Assembly: GCA_963768945.1 (NCBI GenBank) | Contig: CAVYJW010000006.1 | Location: 124,001 to 188,000, forward strand | DNA length: 64,000 nucleotides | DNA from: RYN-230 sp963768945 | GTDB lineage: Bacteria > Actinomycetota > Actinomycetes > Streptosporangiales > Streptosporangiaceae | Reading direction: 5' to 3' | Shown here: one piece after another, positions 44,706 through 53,068 of the stretch | Layout: every line of letters begins with the position of its first letter | Numbering within the stretch: position 1 is the first letter of the stretch | Translations under genes and position numbers: made by a program | Notes under the pieces: model-generated | Databases searched by the model: none | Seen by the model: only the letters and a program-made list of their open reading frames with translations | Told to the model about the DNA's origin: nothing

Positions 44706-45194
44706 GTGCTCATCAGGCCAGCCACCGGCCAGGACTGGCCGCGCATCTACCCCATCTACGCGGCGATCATGGCTGAGGGCAAGACTTATCCCTTTCCGGC
44801 CGGGCAGACCCTGGACGAGGCCCGCCCCTGGTGGATGGAAGAACCGCCCGGGGCGACCGTCGTCGCCACCACCGGCGACGACACCATCATCGGCTCCGCG
44901 AAGATGGGCCCCAACCGGCCCGGACGTGGGGCCCATATCGCCACGGCTTCCTTCATCGTGGACCCCGCCTGCCAGGGCCAGGGAGTGGGCCGCGCGCTCG
45001 GCGAGTACGTTCTCAGCTGGTCGCGGGCCGAGGGTTTCCGCGGCATCCAGTTCAACGCCGTGGTCGAGGCCAACCACGCCGCCGTCCACCTGTGGCGCTC
45101 GCTCGGATTCGACGTCATCGGCACTGTCCCCGAAGCATTCGATCACCCCGAACGCGGGTTCGTCGGCCTCCACGTCATGTACCAGAAACTCTGA
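44706..45194 (+). CDS. GNAT-family N-acetyltransferase
   Basis: The 162-residue protein has the GNAT fold with acetyl-CoA binding motif A (HIATASFIVDPACQGQGVGRAL, V/IxxxxxGxGxG/A) and the terminal VHLWRSLGFDVIGTVPEAF. It acetylates an amine of unknown identity; related proteins include phosphinothricin-type and amino-acid acetyltransferases. It starts with GTG at 44706 and is bracketed by two near-identical hairpins, which separates it from the catabolic operon in transcription. Confidence 0.9.
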   Translation: MLIRPATGQDWPRIYPIYAAIMAEGKTYPFPAGQTLDEARPWWMEEPPGATVVATTGDDTIIGSAKMGPNRPGRGAHIATASFIVDPACQGQGVGRALGEYVLSWSRAEGFRGIQFNAVVEANHAAVHLWRSLGFDVIGTVPEAFDHPERGFVGLHVMYQKL

Positions 45195-45211
45195 CCCCGC
45201 CGGCCCGCCGG

Positions 45212-45263
45212 CGGATTATCGTGGAGCGTTGTGCCCCGCCGGCGGCGCAAAACGCACCACGAT
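45212..45263. repeat. 52-bp hairpin repeat, copy B, downstream of the GNAT gene
   Basis: This copy begins 18 bp after the GNAT stop codon and differs from copy A at two positions, one of which (GCACC for GCTCC) breaks a stem pair. It also separates the gene from the convergent amidohydrolase at 45310. Confidence 0.88.
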
Positions 45264-45309
45264 CATGGCTTCCGGGCTCAGTGGACCGGCCACAGGGGCC
45301 GGGCGCGCG

Positions 45310-46755
45310 TCAGAGGACCGGCCACTGCGGCTGGGGGTCGATGCCGATCTCGCGCAGAACGCGGCGGTTGATCTGCTCGACCTGCTCGCGCAGCTCGCCC
45401 TCGTCCACACGGGTCAGCTTCTTGTGGTCGAGCAAAACATCCCCGCCGACCAGGACGGTGTCCACCGAGTGCCCGGTCACGCCGTAGACAAGGTTGGCCA
45501 CCGGGTTGTGCAGGGGCCGCCAGTCGAAGTCCGCGGTGTCGAACACCACCAGGTCGGCCTGCTTGCCGCGCTCCAGCGAGCCGGTCTCGGCGTCCATCCA
45601 CAAAGCGGCCGCGCCCCTGATCGTGGCCATCTCCACGGCCTGCTCCGTGGTCACGGCGCCCGGGTCGCGCCGGGCGTCCCGGGGCAGCAGCGCGGCGAGC
45701 TGCATCGAGCGGCAGATGTCGGTGTGGTTGGAGACGTTCTCGGCGTCGGTGCCCAGCGCCATGGGCACCCCGGCGGCGAGCAGCTCGGGCCACTTGCCGG
45801 TCTGCGTGGTGCCCTTGGCCAGTTTGAGCGCGGACGAGGGGTTCTGCGAGATCCGCGCGCCCGCGTCGGCCACGAACCGCACGTCCCGGTCATCCAGGCT
45901 GGTCATGTGATTGAGCAGGGTGCGCTCGTTGAGCGCGCCGATCTCGTGCATGTGCTCCACCGGCCGGTGCCCGAAGGTGGCCAGCTCCAGCTCGACCTCA
46001 CGCTCGCTGGTCGACTTGTGCAGCACGAACAGGGACTCCGCGTCCCGGGCCAGCTCAGCGGCGCCCCGGTTGAGCTCGTCGGAGCAGGTGCCCACGCCCT
46101 CGATGGTGACCGCGTCCCGGATCCTCGGATGGCCGAACTTGCGCACCTGCTCGACCCCGTCGGCCAGCCGACGCAGCGCGGCCTTGGCGTCCATCCGCAG
46201 CCAGTCGGGCAGGTCGGCGGCGCCGGCCGGGCCGGCCTGGTCCCAGGTCCACGGGCCGGTCCGGGCCCGGATCCCGGAGGAGGCCAGCGCCTCCAGCACG
46301 GCGTCCAGGTGGTTGCAGCCCGGCTCCTCGAACAGGGTGGTGCCGAACCGGATCATCTCCGCGGCGGCGTGCTGCGCGTGGACGTACATGTCCTGCTCGG
46401 TCAGGGCGGCGAAGGACGGGTAGATGAACCGGCGCAGCGCGTCCAGGGTCTGGCCGCCTTCCGGCATCGCGCCCTTCGCGCAGCACAGCAGGTGCCGGTG
46501 CCCATTGACCAGGCCCGGGGTGATCACGCCGTCCGGCGCGTCGATGAGCCGCCGGGGTGCGTACCGGGTGAGCAGGTCGGCCCGCTGGCCGACCTCGACG
46601 ATGACCCCGCCGCGGATGGCTACCGCGCCGGTGCGGTAAATCTCCCGCTGCGGGTTCATGGTGAGCAGCCAGCCGCCCGCGACCACCGTGTCCACCGTGA
46701 CCGGGCCGCCCGTCCCCCGCGCGGGGCGATCGCGACCGTCCACGGTGTCCGTCAT
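45310..46755 (-). CDS. TRZ/ATZ-type amidohydrolase, copy C
   Basis: The 481-residue protein has the ligands His-Arg-His in LVNGHRHLLCC, His in FVLHKST, His in LLNHMTSLDD and Asp in LGTDAENVSN, plus a beta-sandwich rim at both ends. It is only distantly like copies A and B and would have another substrate among aminopyrimidines or ring-opened products. Its promoter has an island operator 16 bp before the ATG. It is divergent from the TenA copy 2 gene. Confidence 0.9.
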   Translation of the reverse strand: MTDTVDGRDRPARGTGGPVTVDTVVAGGWLLTMNPQREIYRTGAVAIRGGVIVEVGQRADLLTRYAPRRLIDAPDGVITPGLVNGHRHLLCCAKGAMPEGGQTLDALRRFIYPSFAALTEQDMYVHAQHAAAEMIRFGTTLFEEPGCNHLDAVLEALASSGIRARTGPWTWDQAGPAGAADLPDWLRMDAKAALRRLADGVEQVRKFGHPRIRDAVTIEGVGTCSDELNRGAAELARDAESLFVLHKSTSEREVELELATFGHRPVEHMHEIGALNERTLLNHMTSLDDRDVRFVADAGARISQNPSSALKLAKGTTQTGKWPELLAAGVPMALGTDAENVSNHTDICRSMQLAALLPRDARRDPGAVTTEQAVEMATIRGAAALWMDAETGSLERGKQADLVVFDTADFDWRPLHNPVANLVYGVTGHSVDTVLVGGDVLLDHKKLTRVDEGELREQVEQINRRVLREIGIDPQPQWPVL

Positions 46756-46768
46756 CCTGCCTCCCAGA

Positions 46769-46785
46769 TCAGATCTCAGATCTGA
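46769..46785. promoter_or_regulatory. Island operator, site 3 (amidohydrolase C / TenA 2 promoter)
   Basis: TCAGATCTCAGATCTGA contains AGATCT-C-AGATCT and is palindromic over 17 bp except for its centre. It is 13 bp upstream of the amidohydrolase start codon, in the shared region with the divergent TenA gene. Confidence 0.85.
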
Positions 46786-46958
46786 GGCTAGGATCGGGAA
46801 CCCAGGGCCGTCAATGCCACGGGCGTAACCATCGCGTTTCGCCGACCCGGCAGGCTACGGACGGTGGCACCAGCGGCGGCGGAGGCCTTGACTAAGAGCG
46901 GCATGCCAGAGTCTCATATCTCATGTCTCGGCCGACGCACCGGGTGAGGAGCCACCTG

Positions 46959-47028
46959 ATGAGCACGGACATATGAGCACCGGCATATGAGCACCGGCAT
47001 ATGAGCGCCGGCATATGAGCACCGGCAC
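46959..47028 (+). repeat. 14-bp tandem repeat forming a chain of mini-ORFs before TenA 2
   Basis: Five units of about ATGAGCACCGGCAT start at 46959, 46973, 46987, 47001 and 47015. In each of the first four the ATG opens a five-codon frame (MSTGI or similar) whose TGA overlaps the next ATG as ATGA. The only good ribosome site, GAGGAG at 46946-46951, is 7 bases before the first ATG. The fifth ATG starts the TenA protein. Ribosomes may therefore reach TenA by repeated termination and restart. Confidence 0.85.
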
Positions 47029-47692
47029 CCCGGCGTCGGCGCTGTTGCGCGAGCGCGGCGCGCCTAGCTGGGCGGCGGCCGTCAGCCACCCCATGGTGGC
47101 CGAGATCGGCGCGGGCTCGCTGCCGCACGAGACATTCCGCTACTACTTCGAGCAGAACGTGCTGTACCTCGAGGACTACGCCCGGGCCATCGCCCTGATC
47201 ATCGGGCGGGCTCCGGACCTGGCCGCCGTCACGGTGCTGACCAGGTTCCTCGACCAGATCGTAGACACCGAACTGCCCGCCAACTATGCGTTCCTGGCCC
47301 GGCTCGGCGGCTCCGCGGATCCCGATCCTGCCGCCGTAATGGCGCCCGTCACCTACGCCTACACCCGCCACCTGCTCGACACGGCGGGGCGGCATGACCT
47401 GCCGGCCGGGCTGGCCGCGGTGCTGCCGTGCCAGTGGAGCTATGGCGAGCTCGCGACCCGCCTGGCCGCGTCGATGCCCCGCGACCCTGTCTACGCCGAC
47501 TGGATCGCCATGTTCGCCGGGGACGGCTACGACGAGTTGGTGCAGGCGAGCACATCCCTGCTTGACCAGCACACCGACGTGGCCGACGAGGACCTGATGA
47601 CGTCCCTGGCCGCCGTGTTCGATCGCTCGACCCGCTACGAGCTGGCCTTCTGGGACATGGCTCTTGCCGGCCCGCCGGGCCAGCCCGGCTAA
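47015..47692 (+). CDS. TenA/THI-4 family protein, copy 2
   Basis: The 225-residue helical protein keeps Cys139 (VLPCQWSYGE) and Glu209 (TRYELAFWD) of the TenA active site. At the position of the pyrimidine-contacting Asp it has Asn48 (YYFEQNVLYL), unlike copy 1. This suggests a changed substrate, for instance a pyrimidine whose amino group is already replaced by oxygen. Translation appears to depend on the mini-ORF chain directly upstream. It shares a divergent promoter region with amidohydrolase C. Confidence 0.88.
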   Translation: MSTGTPASALLRERGAPSWAAAVSHPMVAEIGAGSLPHETFRYYFEQNVLYLEDYARAIALIIGRAPDLAAVTVLTRFLDQIVDTELPANYAFLARLGGSADPDPAAVMAPVTYAYTRHLLDTAGRHDLPAGLAAVLPCQWSYGELATRLAASMPRDPVYADWIAMFAGDGYDELVQASTSLLDQHTDVADEDLMTSLAAVFDRSTRYELAFWDMALAGPPGQPG

Positions 47693-47973
47693 CAGAGTCC
47701 CCCCGACCCCCGGTCGGCCCTCCGCGCCGAGCGCGGCATAGCCACGCGGGTAACGCCCGGCGCCACGCTTGGCCCTCGGGGCGGAGCGCGGCGTCGCCAC
47801 GCGTGAGTAGCTGCCCACCGCGTCACCCCACCTCCGGCCCCCATCGGTCTCCCTCGATGACCTCTTCGCCTACGCCGCCGACGCCGGAATCACCCTCCCA
47901 CCCGAAATCAAGCAAGCGAGTTAATGACCCGCAGGGCCGGAACGACACCTATCGGTTGATCACGAAGGGTTGA
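47693..47973. other. Intergenic region with a possible gene remnant
   Basis: The gap between the convergent TenA 2 and GMC genes contains two imperfect copies of a 38-bp segment (near 47713 and 47768) and a plus-strand stretch that reads SLDDLFAYAADAGITLPPEI before a TAA at about 47925. That stretch has protein-like composition but no start codon or domain I can name, so I treat it as a possible remnant only. Confidence 0.35.
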
Positions 47974-49446
47974 TCATGAACCCGCCGGGGCACTGGCGGA
48001 CGAGGCGGCCAGCAGGAGCTGGGCGGCGCGGTGGCCGATCATCATCGATGTCAGGTTGGTGTTGGCCCGCGGGATGACTGGCAGGATCGACGAGTCCGCC
48101 ACGGACAGCCCTGAGACGCCGAGCACGTCCAGCCCGGGGCCAACCACCGTGCCGGGGTCGGACGGGTCGCCCATCCGGCACGTCCCGCAGTGGTGGTTGT
48201 ACGTCCCCGCCACCTGCCGGCCCGCCGCCACCAGGTCATCCGCCCGCCACCAGGCATCCTCGGGCACGCGGACCAGGCCGCGGGCGGCCAGCTCGTCGAC
48301 GAGCCCCGCGGTGGTGGTGACGATCTCCGCCATCCGGGCCGCGTCCTGCGCGTCCACCAGGTGGCGGACCCGGACCTCGGTCCCGCCGTCCGGGGTCAGG
48401 CTGACCTGGCCGCGGCTGAGCGGCGTCATCAGCGCCGCGGTGAACGAGACCTGGGTGGCCGGCACGGACGGGGCGTACGGCCGGGTCTGCCACGGGAAGA
48501 TCTCGGCCTCGACGTGGTCACCGGGCAGCTCGTAGCGCAGCAGCGCGCCACTCACCGGCCGGGCCTCGATCGCGGCCACGTCGGTTACGTCCACGTCCAG
48601 CAGGCACCACGGGTGGTCCTGGAGGTTCGCGCCCACCCCGTCCCGGGGTGACAGCAGCCCGATGCCCGCCCGCCGCAGCATGGCCTCCGGGCCGATGCCG
48701 GAGTTCATGAGCAGCAACGAAGACCCGAACGCGCCCGCGCACACCACCACACGGCCGGCGTAGAGGCGCTCATGACCCTCCGGGCCGAGAACCTCGGCGC
48801 CCACGCACCGGGTTCCGTTGAAGAGAAGTTTTCCCACCCGGGTGCCGGTCCGCACGTCCACGGCCGGGCGGACCAGCGGGAGGACGGCGGCGTGAGTGCC
48901 CCACCGTCCCTCGTCCCGGCGGTTGGTGGGCCACACCCCGATGCCGAGCGCTCCCGGCGCGTTGTGGTCCGCGGCGGCCGGGTAGCCGCGCTGGGCGCAC
49001 AGCGCGATGAGCGCCTCGTCGAGCGGGCCGGGGGTGAGCCGGGTGACCGGGATGGGACCGTCGGCGCCGTGGTAGCGCGCGTCGCCGAACTGCTGGTCGG
49101 ACTCGATGGCCCGGAAGCCGTCCAGGCAGTCCCGCCAGGACCAGCCGGGCACCGCCCAGCCGTCGAAGTCCCACGGCTGGCCGCGCAGGGCCGCGGCCGA
49201 GTTGACCGTGGACCCGCCCCCGGTGCAGCGGCCCTGGGGCAGGTCGAGCCCGGTGTCGGCGTCGGTGTAGTGGTAATAGCACTCGTCGGGCAGCAGGTAG
49301 TCGTAGAGCATCCAGCGCGGCGGCGGCGTGCCCGGGTCCGGGCCGGCCTCGACCAGGGTGACGGAGGCAGAGTCCTTCAGGCCGAGCGCGCAGAACAGGC
49401 CGGCTGCACCGGCCCCGACGACGAGGACGTCAGGGTGGCTGCTCAC
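47974..49446 (-). CDS. GMC-family flavoprotein oxidoreductase
   Basis: The 490-residue protein has the FAD dinucleotide motif VLVVGAGAAGLFCALGL, GRCTGGGSTVNSAAALRG, the GMC motif GVGANLQDHPW and the C-terminal NHHCGTCRMG ... LSVADSSILPVIPRANTN with the catalytic His/Asn pair. Such enzymes oxidise alcohols to aldehydes. Here a hydroxymethyl group on a pyrimidine would suit the proposed pathway, followed by the aldehyde dehydrogenase. It overlaps the regulator gene by 4 bp. Confidence 0.92.
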   Translation of the reverse strand: MSSHPDVLVVGAGAAGLFCALGLKDSASVTLVEAGPDPGTPPPRWMLYDYLLPDECYYHYTDADTGLDLPQGRCTGGGSTVNSAAALRGQPWDFDGWAVPGWSWRDCLDGFRAIESDQQFGDARYHGADGPIPVTRLTPGPLDEALIALCAQRGYPAAADHNAPGALGIGVWPTNRRDEGRWGTHAAVLPLVRPAVDVRTGTRVGKLLFNGTRCVGAEVLGPEGHERLYAGRVVVCAGAFGSSLLLMNSGIGPEAMLRRAGIGLLSPRDGVGANLQDHPWCLLDVDVTDVAAIEARPVSGALLRYELPGDHVEAEIFPWQTRPYAPSVPATQVSFTAALMTPLSRGQVSLTPDGGTEVRVRHLVDAQDAARMAEIVTTTAGLVDELAARGLVRVPEDAWWRADDLVAAGRQVAGTYNHHCGTCRMGDPSDPGTVVGPGLDVLGVSGLSVADSSILPVIPRANTNLTSMMIGHRAAQLLLAASSASAPAGS

Positions 49447-50129
49447 GGGCGGCCCGCGACCGATTCCGGGTCGAGGTTGGCCAGCTGGTCGGCCATGACC
49501 GAGAGGATGTGCTGGCGCATCAGGGTCTCGGCCCGCTGCCCGTCGCGCTGGACAATGGCCTCGTAGATGCCCTGATGCTCCTGGACCGACGTGCCCATCC
49601 GTCCTGGGATGGCCACAGTCAGGCGGCCGATCCGGGTCACGTGGTCACGGATGTTGTTCAGCATCGCGGTGATCCTGCTGTTCTTCGACTGGCCGTAGAG
49701 GACCACGTCGAACTCGTCCAGCAGCGCCGCGAGCCAGTCGGAGTCACCGGCCTCGAGGGCCGCCGCGCTATCCCGGACGATGCGGGACAGCATGGCCAGG
49801 TCCTCGGTCGCGATGTTCAGCGCGGCCTCCCGCGCGCACAGCCCCTGCAGCAGCTCCCGCACCTCGTAGATCTCGCGGAGGTCCTGCCGGCTGTACCCGC
49901 CGACGACCGCACTGCGGTACGGCGCGATCTCGACGAAGCCGTCTTTCTCCAGCCGCACGAACGCCTCGCGGAGTGGGGTCTTGCTCACCCCGAACCGGGC
50001 GGCCAGCTCAGCCTCGCGGAGCAGGTACCCCGGCGGCAGCTTGCCGGACACGATCTCCTGCCGGAGCTTCAGGTACACCGAGTCCTTCAGCTGGCGATGC
50101 TCGACGCCGTCAACGGGTGCACTGGTCAT
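49443..50129 (-). CDS. FCD-domain GntR regulator, presumed controller of the island
   Basis: The 228-residue protein has an N-terminal winged helix (LKDSVYLKLRQEIVSGKLPPG ... FGVSKTPLREAFVRLEKDGFVE) and a FadR C-terminal all-helical sensor with metal-site residues (EFDVVLYGQSKN, EHQGIYEAIVQRDG). ATG 50129 has GGAGG 5 bases upstream. It lies inside the island, a perfect 20-bp palindrome related to the other operators sits 70 bp upstream of it, and it overlaps the GMC gene. Most FCD regulators are repressors released by a pathway intermediate. Confidence 0.92.
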   Translation of the reverse strand: MTSAPVDGVEHRQLKDSVYLKLRQEIVSGKLPPGYLLREAELAARFGVSKTPLREAFVRLEKDGFVEIAPYRSAVVGGYSRQDLREIYEVRELLQGLCAREAALNIATEDLAMLSRIVRDSAAALEAGDSDWLAALLDEFDVVLYGQSKNSRITAMLNNIRDHVTRIGRLTVAIPGRMGTSVQEHQGIYEAIVQRDGQRAETLMRQHILSVMADQLANLDPESVAGRP

Positions 50130-50198
50130 AGCCGCCTCCATGGCGGGACGCCGCCGCCCGGTGGGGTTGCCACCGGGCGGCGAGGTCCGCACTGCGAA

Positions 50199-50218
50199 CG
50201 ATCTGAGATCTCAGATCG
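50199..50218. promoter_or_regulatory. Island operator, site 4 (regulator promoter)
   Basis: CGATCTGAGATCTCAGATCG is a perfect 20-bp palindrome. It contains the island motif twice in overlapping form and lies between the substrate-binding protein gene and the regulator, which suggests autoregulation. Confidence 0.87.
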
Positions 50219-50258
50219 TATCTCACTCACTCTGCCCTCACCCAGGCCCTTTTCCGGG

Positions 50259-51299
50259 TCAGCTCTTCGGCAGCAGGGACGTGTTCACCACCGAGGAAGC
50301 CTGGACCGGCTTGGTGATGAGCCCCTGGCTTTTCATCCAGTTGGCGAAGCTCTGCCACTCGCTCACGCTCATCGCGCCGAAGCCGGCCGGGTTGTGCAGC
50401 AGCGGGGCGGTCGCGTAGACCATCTTCTTGAGCAGCGCCGGGCTGTACCCCTTGGCCACCGGGGACAGCGCGGCCAGCGCGGCGGCCGGGCTGGCCTGCG
50501 CGGCCGCGGAGCCCTGGCCCAGCCCGGCCAGGAACTCGCGCACCATCGTGCGATAGGCCGGGTCGCTGGCCAGCTTGGACTTGTTCGCGATGATGACCAG
50601 CTCGTCGTAGTTGGGCACGCCCTGCGTGTCCACCGGGTACACCTTGGGCTTCAGCCCGAGCGACCCGAGCTGGATGGCCTCGACGTTCCGGTAGCCGCTG
50701 ATGATCGCGGACACCTTGCTCGACACCATAGCGGGGACCAAGCCCTCGTTGACCGTGACCAGCTTGATCTGGCTCAGCGACAGATGGTACTTCTTCAGCA
50801 CCGCCTTGAGCATCTCCGCGGAGACCGGATCCCCGTCGGTGCCCACCGTCTTCCCGGCCAGCTGTCCCGGGCCGCTGACCCCGCTCTTGCCCGAGATGAT
50901 CAGCGAGTTCAGCGAGGTCGGGATCATCGCGGCGACTGCCGCGACGTTCAGGCCGTCGGTGGCCGCAGTGATCGTCTCCGGCTCGTAGGAGATGGCTAGC
51001 GGCACCTGGCCCAGGCTGACCAGCTTCAGCGCGTCCGTGCTGTTGGACGGCGACTGGAAGGTCACGTTGAGATGATGCTTGGTGAAGTCGCCGTCCTTCT
51101 GGGCCAGGTACAGAGCGATGTGATCGGGGTTCGGGAACCAGTCCAGCAGGACGGTGGTGTTGGTCGTGGCCGTGCCGCCGCCACTGCTGCCGGAGCTAGG
51201 CGAAGCAGACGACGAACCGCAGGCCACGGCGGCCGACATCACGGCCGCGGCCCCGATGATCAGCGCACCGCGTCTGCGGCCCCTCCGCACTGCGGTCAT
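50259..51299 (-). CDS. ABC transporter substrate-binding lipoprotein, ThiY/NMT1-like
   Basis: The 346-residue protein has a lipoprotein signal (GALIIGAAAVMSAAVACGSS, lipobox Cys) and a periplasmic-binding fold of the NMT1/THI5-like group. The start of the mature part, LLDWFPNPDHIALYLAQKDGDF, closely follows the pattern WFPNTNHTGLYVA of ThiY, the receptor for formylaminopyrimidine. ATG 51299 is preferred over a start 10 codons upstream. It lies 5 bp after the permease gene in one operon. The related SsuA and riboflavin-precursor receptors are alternatives, but the WFPN motif favours a pyrimidine. Confidence 0.9.
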   Translation of the reverse strand: MTAVRRGRRRGALIIGAAAVMSAAVACGSSSASPSSGSSGGGTATTNTTVLLDWFPNPDHIALYLAQKDGDFTKHHLNVTFQSPSNSTDALKLVSLGQVPLAISYEPETITAATDGLNVAAVAAMIPTSLNSLIISGKSGVSGPGQLAGKTVGTDGDPVSAEMLKAVLKKYHLSLSQIKLVTVNEGLVPAMVSSKVSAIISGYRNVEAIQLGSLGLKPKVYPVDTQGVPNYDELVIIANKSKLASDPAYRTMVREFLAGLGQGSAAAQASPAAALAALSPVAKGYSPALLKKMVYATAPLLHNPAGFGAMSVSEWQSFANWMKSQGLITKPVQASSVVNTSLLPKS

Positions 51300-51304
51300 G
51301 AAAG

Positions 51305-52132
51305 TCACCGTTTCCCTTCTCGTGCCCATGGGCAGATGATCCGCTCGAGTACCGAGACGGCGATGAACAGCAGAATGGCCTCAGCCGTGAGAATGAAGAT
51401 CGCGGCGAAGACGAGGGCGGTCTCCAGCTGGGGGATGGCCTGGATCATCACGTAGCCCAGGCCGTTCTGCGAGCCGGCGTACTCGCCGAACACCGCGCCG
51501 ATCGGGGCGTACGTGGCCGCGATCCGCAGCCCGGAGAAGATCGACGGCAGGGCGGCCGGCGCCTCCACACGGCGCAGCGTGGCCCACCGGCTGCCGTCCA
51601 GGGTCTGCATCACCCGCAGCAGCTCGGGGTCCACCGAGGCCAGGCCGTCGATGGTGTTCACCACGATGGGGAAGAAGCAGATCAGCGTGACCACGATCAG
51701 CTTCGGGGTGATCGTGTAACCGAAGATGATGGCCAGCACCGGCGCGATCACCACGACCGGGACGGCCTGGGAGCCGATCAGCAGCGGGTAGACAGCGTTG
51801 CGGACCACCCGCGAGCTGTGCAGCGCGAAGGCGATGAACAGCGCGATCACGATCGAGAGCAGGAAGCCCAGCAGGACTTCCTCGGTGGTCACCAGCGTCG
51901 CGCTGGCCAGCGTCCCGTGCCACTCGGCGACTCCGGTGGACCAGATGCTGTCCAGCGAGGGCAGCACGTAGTCGGGGACCCCGAACCAGTGGCTGACGGC
52001 CTCCCAGATCAGGGCGATCGCGACCAGGATGGCGGCCGCGGGCAGCGCCCGGCGGATGCCCGCGGACGCGCGCCCTGACTTGGCCGGGGCCGCGACGGCC
52101 GATTCGTCGGGCCGGGTGACAGTGGTGCTCAT
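51305..52132 (-). CDS. ABC transporter permease, ThiX/SsuC-like
   Basis: The 275-residue protein has about six membrane helices and the EAA-type coupling loop LLRVMQTLDGSRWATLRRVEAPAALPSIFSGLRIA typical of the nitrate/sulfonate/taurine/thiamin-pyrimidine permease family. Its ATG overlaps the stop of the ATPase (52129-52132). It forms the channel of the importer with the adjacent ATPase and receptor. Confidence 0.93.
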   Translation of the reverse strand: MSTTVTRPDESAVAAPAKSGRASAGIRRALPAAAILVAIALIWEAVSHWFGVPDYVLPSLDSIWSTGVAEWHGTLASATLVTTEEVLLGFLLSIVIALFIAFALHSSRVVRNAVYPLLIGSQAVPVVVIAPVLAIIFGYTITPKLIVVTLICFFPIVVNTIDGLASVDPELLRVMQTLDGSRWATLRRVEAPAALPSIFSGLRIAATYAPIGAVFGEYAGSQNGLGYVMIQAIPQLETALVFAAIFILTAEAILLFIAVSVLERIICPWAREGKR

Positions 52133-53043
52133 GCCACGGCCTCGAGCAGGGACAGGATCTCGTCGCGGAGCTCGGTGAACTCCGGATGCCGGATCAGCTC
52201 GCGGCGGCTGCCCGCGTGCGGCAGGTGGACGTCGAACTGGGCGACGATCCGGCCCGGCCGGGCGGACATGACCACGACGCGTTCGCCGATCAGCAGGGCC
52301 TCCTCCACGTCGTGGGTGACCAGCACGGTCGTCCTGGGTTCGGCGTCCAGCGCGGTGCGCAGCCATTCCTGCAGGTCGGCACGGGTAATCGAGTCGAGGG
52401 CCCCGAACGGCTCATCGAGAAGCAGGACTTCCTTGCCCGCCACCAGGGTACGCAGGAAGGAAACCCGCTGCCGCATCCCGCCGGACAGCTGGTGCGGCAG
52501 CTTCTCCTCGAACCCGGCCAGCCCGAAGCGCTCGACCAGGTGCCCTACCCGCTGGCGCGCGGTCCGCCGCCGGACACCCTGGTTCTCCAGGGCCAGCGCC
52601 GCGTTGCCGAGCACGTCGCGCCAGGGCAGCAGCAGGTCACGCTGGGGCATCCAGGCGCAGCGGCGCAGCCGCTCGGCCGAGGTGGTGGCGCCCAGCACGT
52701 CGATCGTGCCCTCGTTCGGCTCGTCCAGGCCGCAGATCAGCGCGAGCAGGGTGGATTTCCCGCAGCCACTCGGCCCGACGATGGTCAGGCGGCTGTGCAG
52801 CGGGACCTCCAGGTCCACCCCGGACACCGCGACCACCTGCCCGAAGACCCGGGCCACGCCGGACAGCCGCAGGCCGGTGCCGCTGGCCACCGGGGCACCC
52901 GCACCCGCAGGTGCGGGCCCGGGTGCCCCGGTGGCACCCGCACCCGGGCCGTTGAGGGGCGCGCCAGGGGCGGGCGCGCCCGTGTGCGCGTCCTCCTGAA
53001 GGGGAACACCCTTGGCTGCGGGCGAACCGCTCGTTCCGGCCAT
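52129..53043 (-). CDS. ABC transporter ATPase, ThiZ/SsuB-like, with a repetitive N-terminal extension
   Basis: The 304-residue protein has Walker A GPSGCGKSTL, signature QLSGGMRQR, Walker B LLLDEPFGALD and the switch His in VTHDVEEAL, all intact. Residues 1-55 are an unusual Gly/Ala/Pro-rich extension (GAPAPGAPLNGPGAG and similar) absent from normal ThiZ/SsuB proteins; its DNA holds a 16-bp inverted repeat. It is the first gene of the importer operon, with an island operator 26 bp before the start codon. Confidence 0.93.
   Translation of the reverse strand: MAGTSGSPAAKGVPLQEDAHTGAPAPGAPLNGPGAGATGAPGPAPAGAGAPVASGTGLRLSGVARVFGQVVAVSGVDLEVPLHSRLTIVGPSGCGKSTLLALICGLDEPNEGTIDVLGATTSAERLRRCAWMPQRDLLLPWRDVLGNAALALENQGVRRRTARQRVGHLVERFGLAGFEEKLPHQLSGGMRQRVSFLRTLVAGKEVLLLDEPFGALDSITRADLQEWLRTALDAEPRTTVLVTHDVEEALLIGERVVVMSARPGRIVAQFDVHLPHAGSRRELIRHPEFTELRDEILSLLEAVA
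52886..52935. repeat. 16-bp inverted repeat within the ATPase N-terminal codons
   Basis: GCCACCGGGGCACCCG and its exact reverse complement are separated by 18 bases that can form a further inner stem. The mRNA near codons 37-53 of the first importer gene would fold into a very stable hairpin. Confidence 0.85.
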
Positions 53044-53068
53044 CGACTCCCCGATCGGCAGGGAAATA

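Noticed and set aside
46959..46976. ATG 46959 or 46973 as the true TenA 2 start
   Set aside because: Both frames stop after five codons; only the ATG at 47015 continues into the TenA domain.
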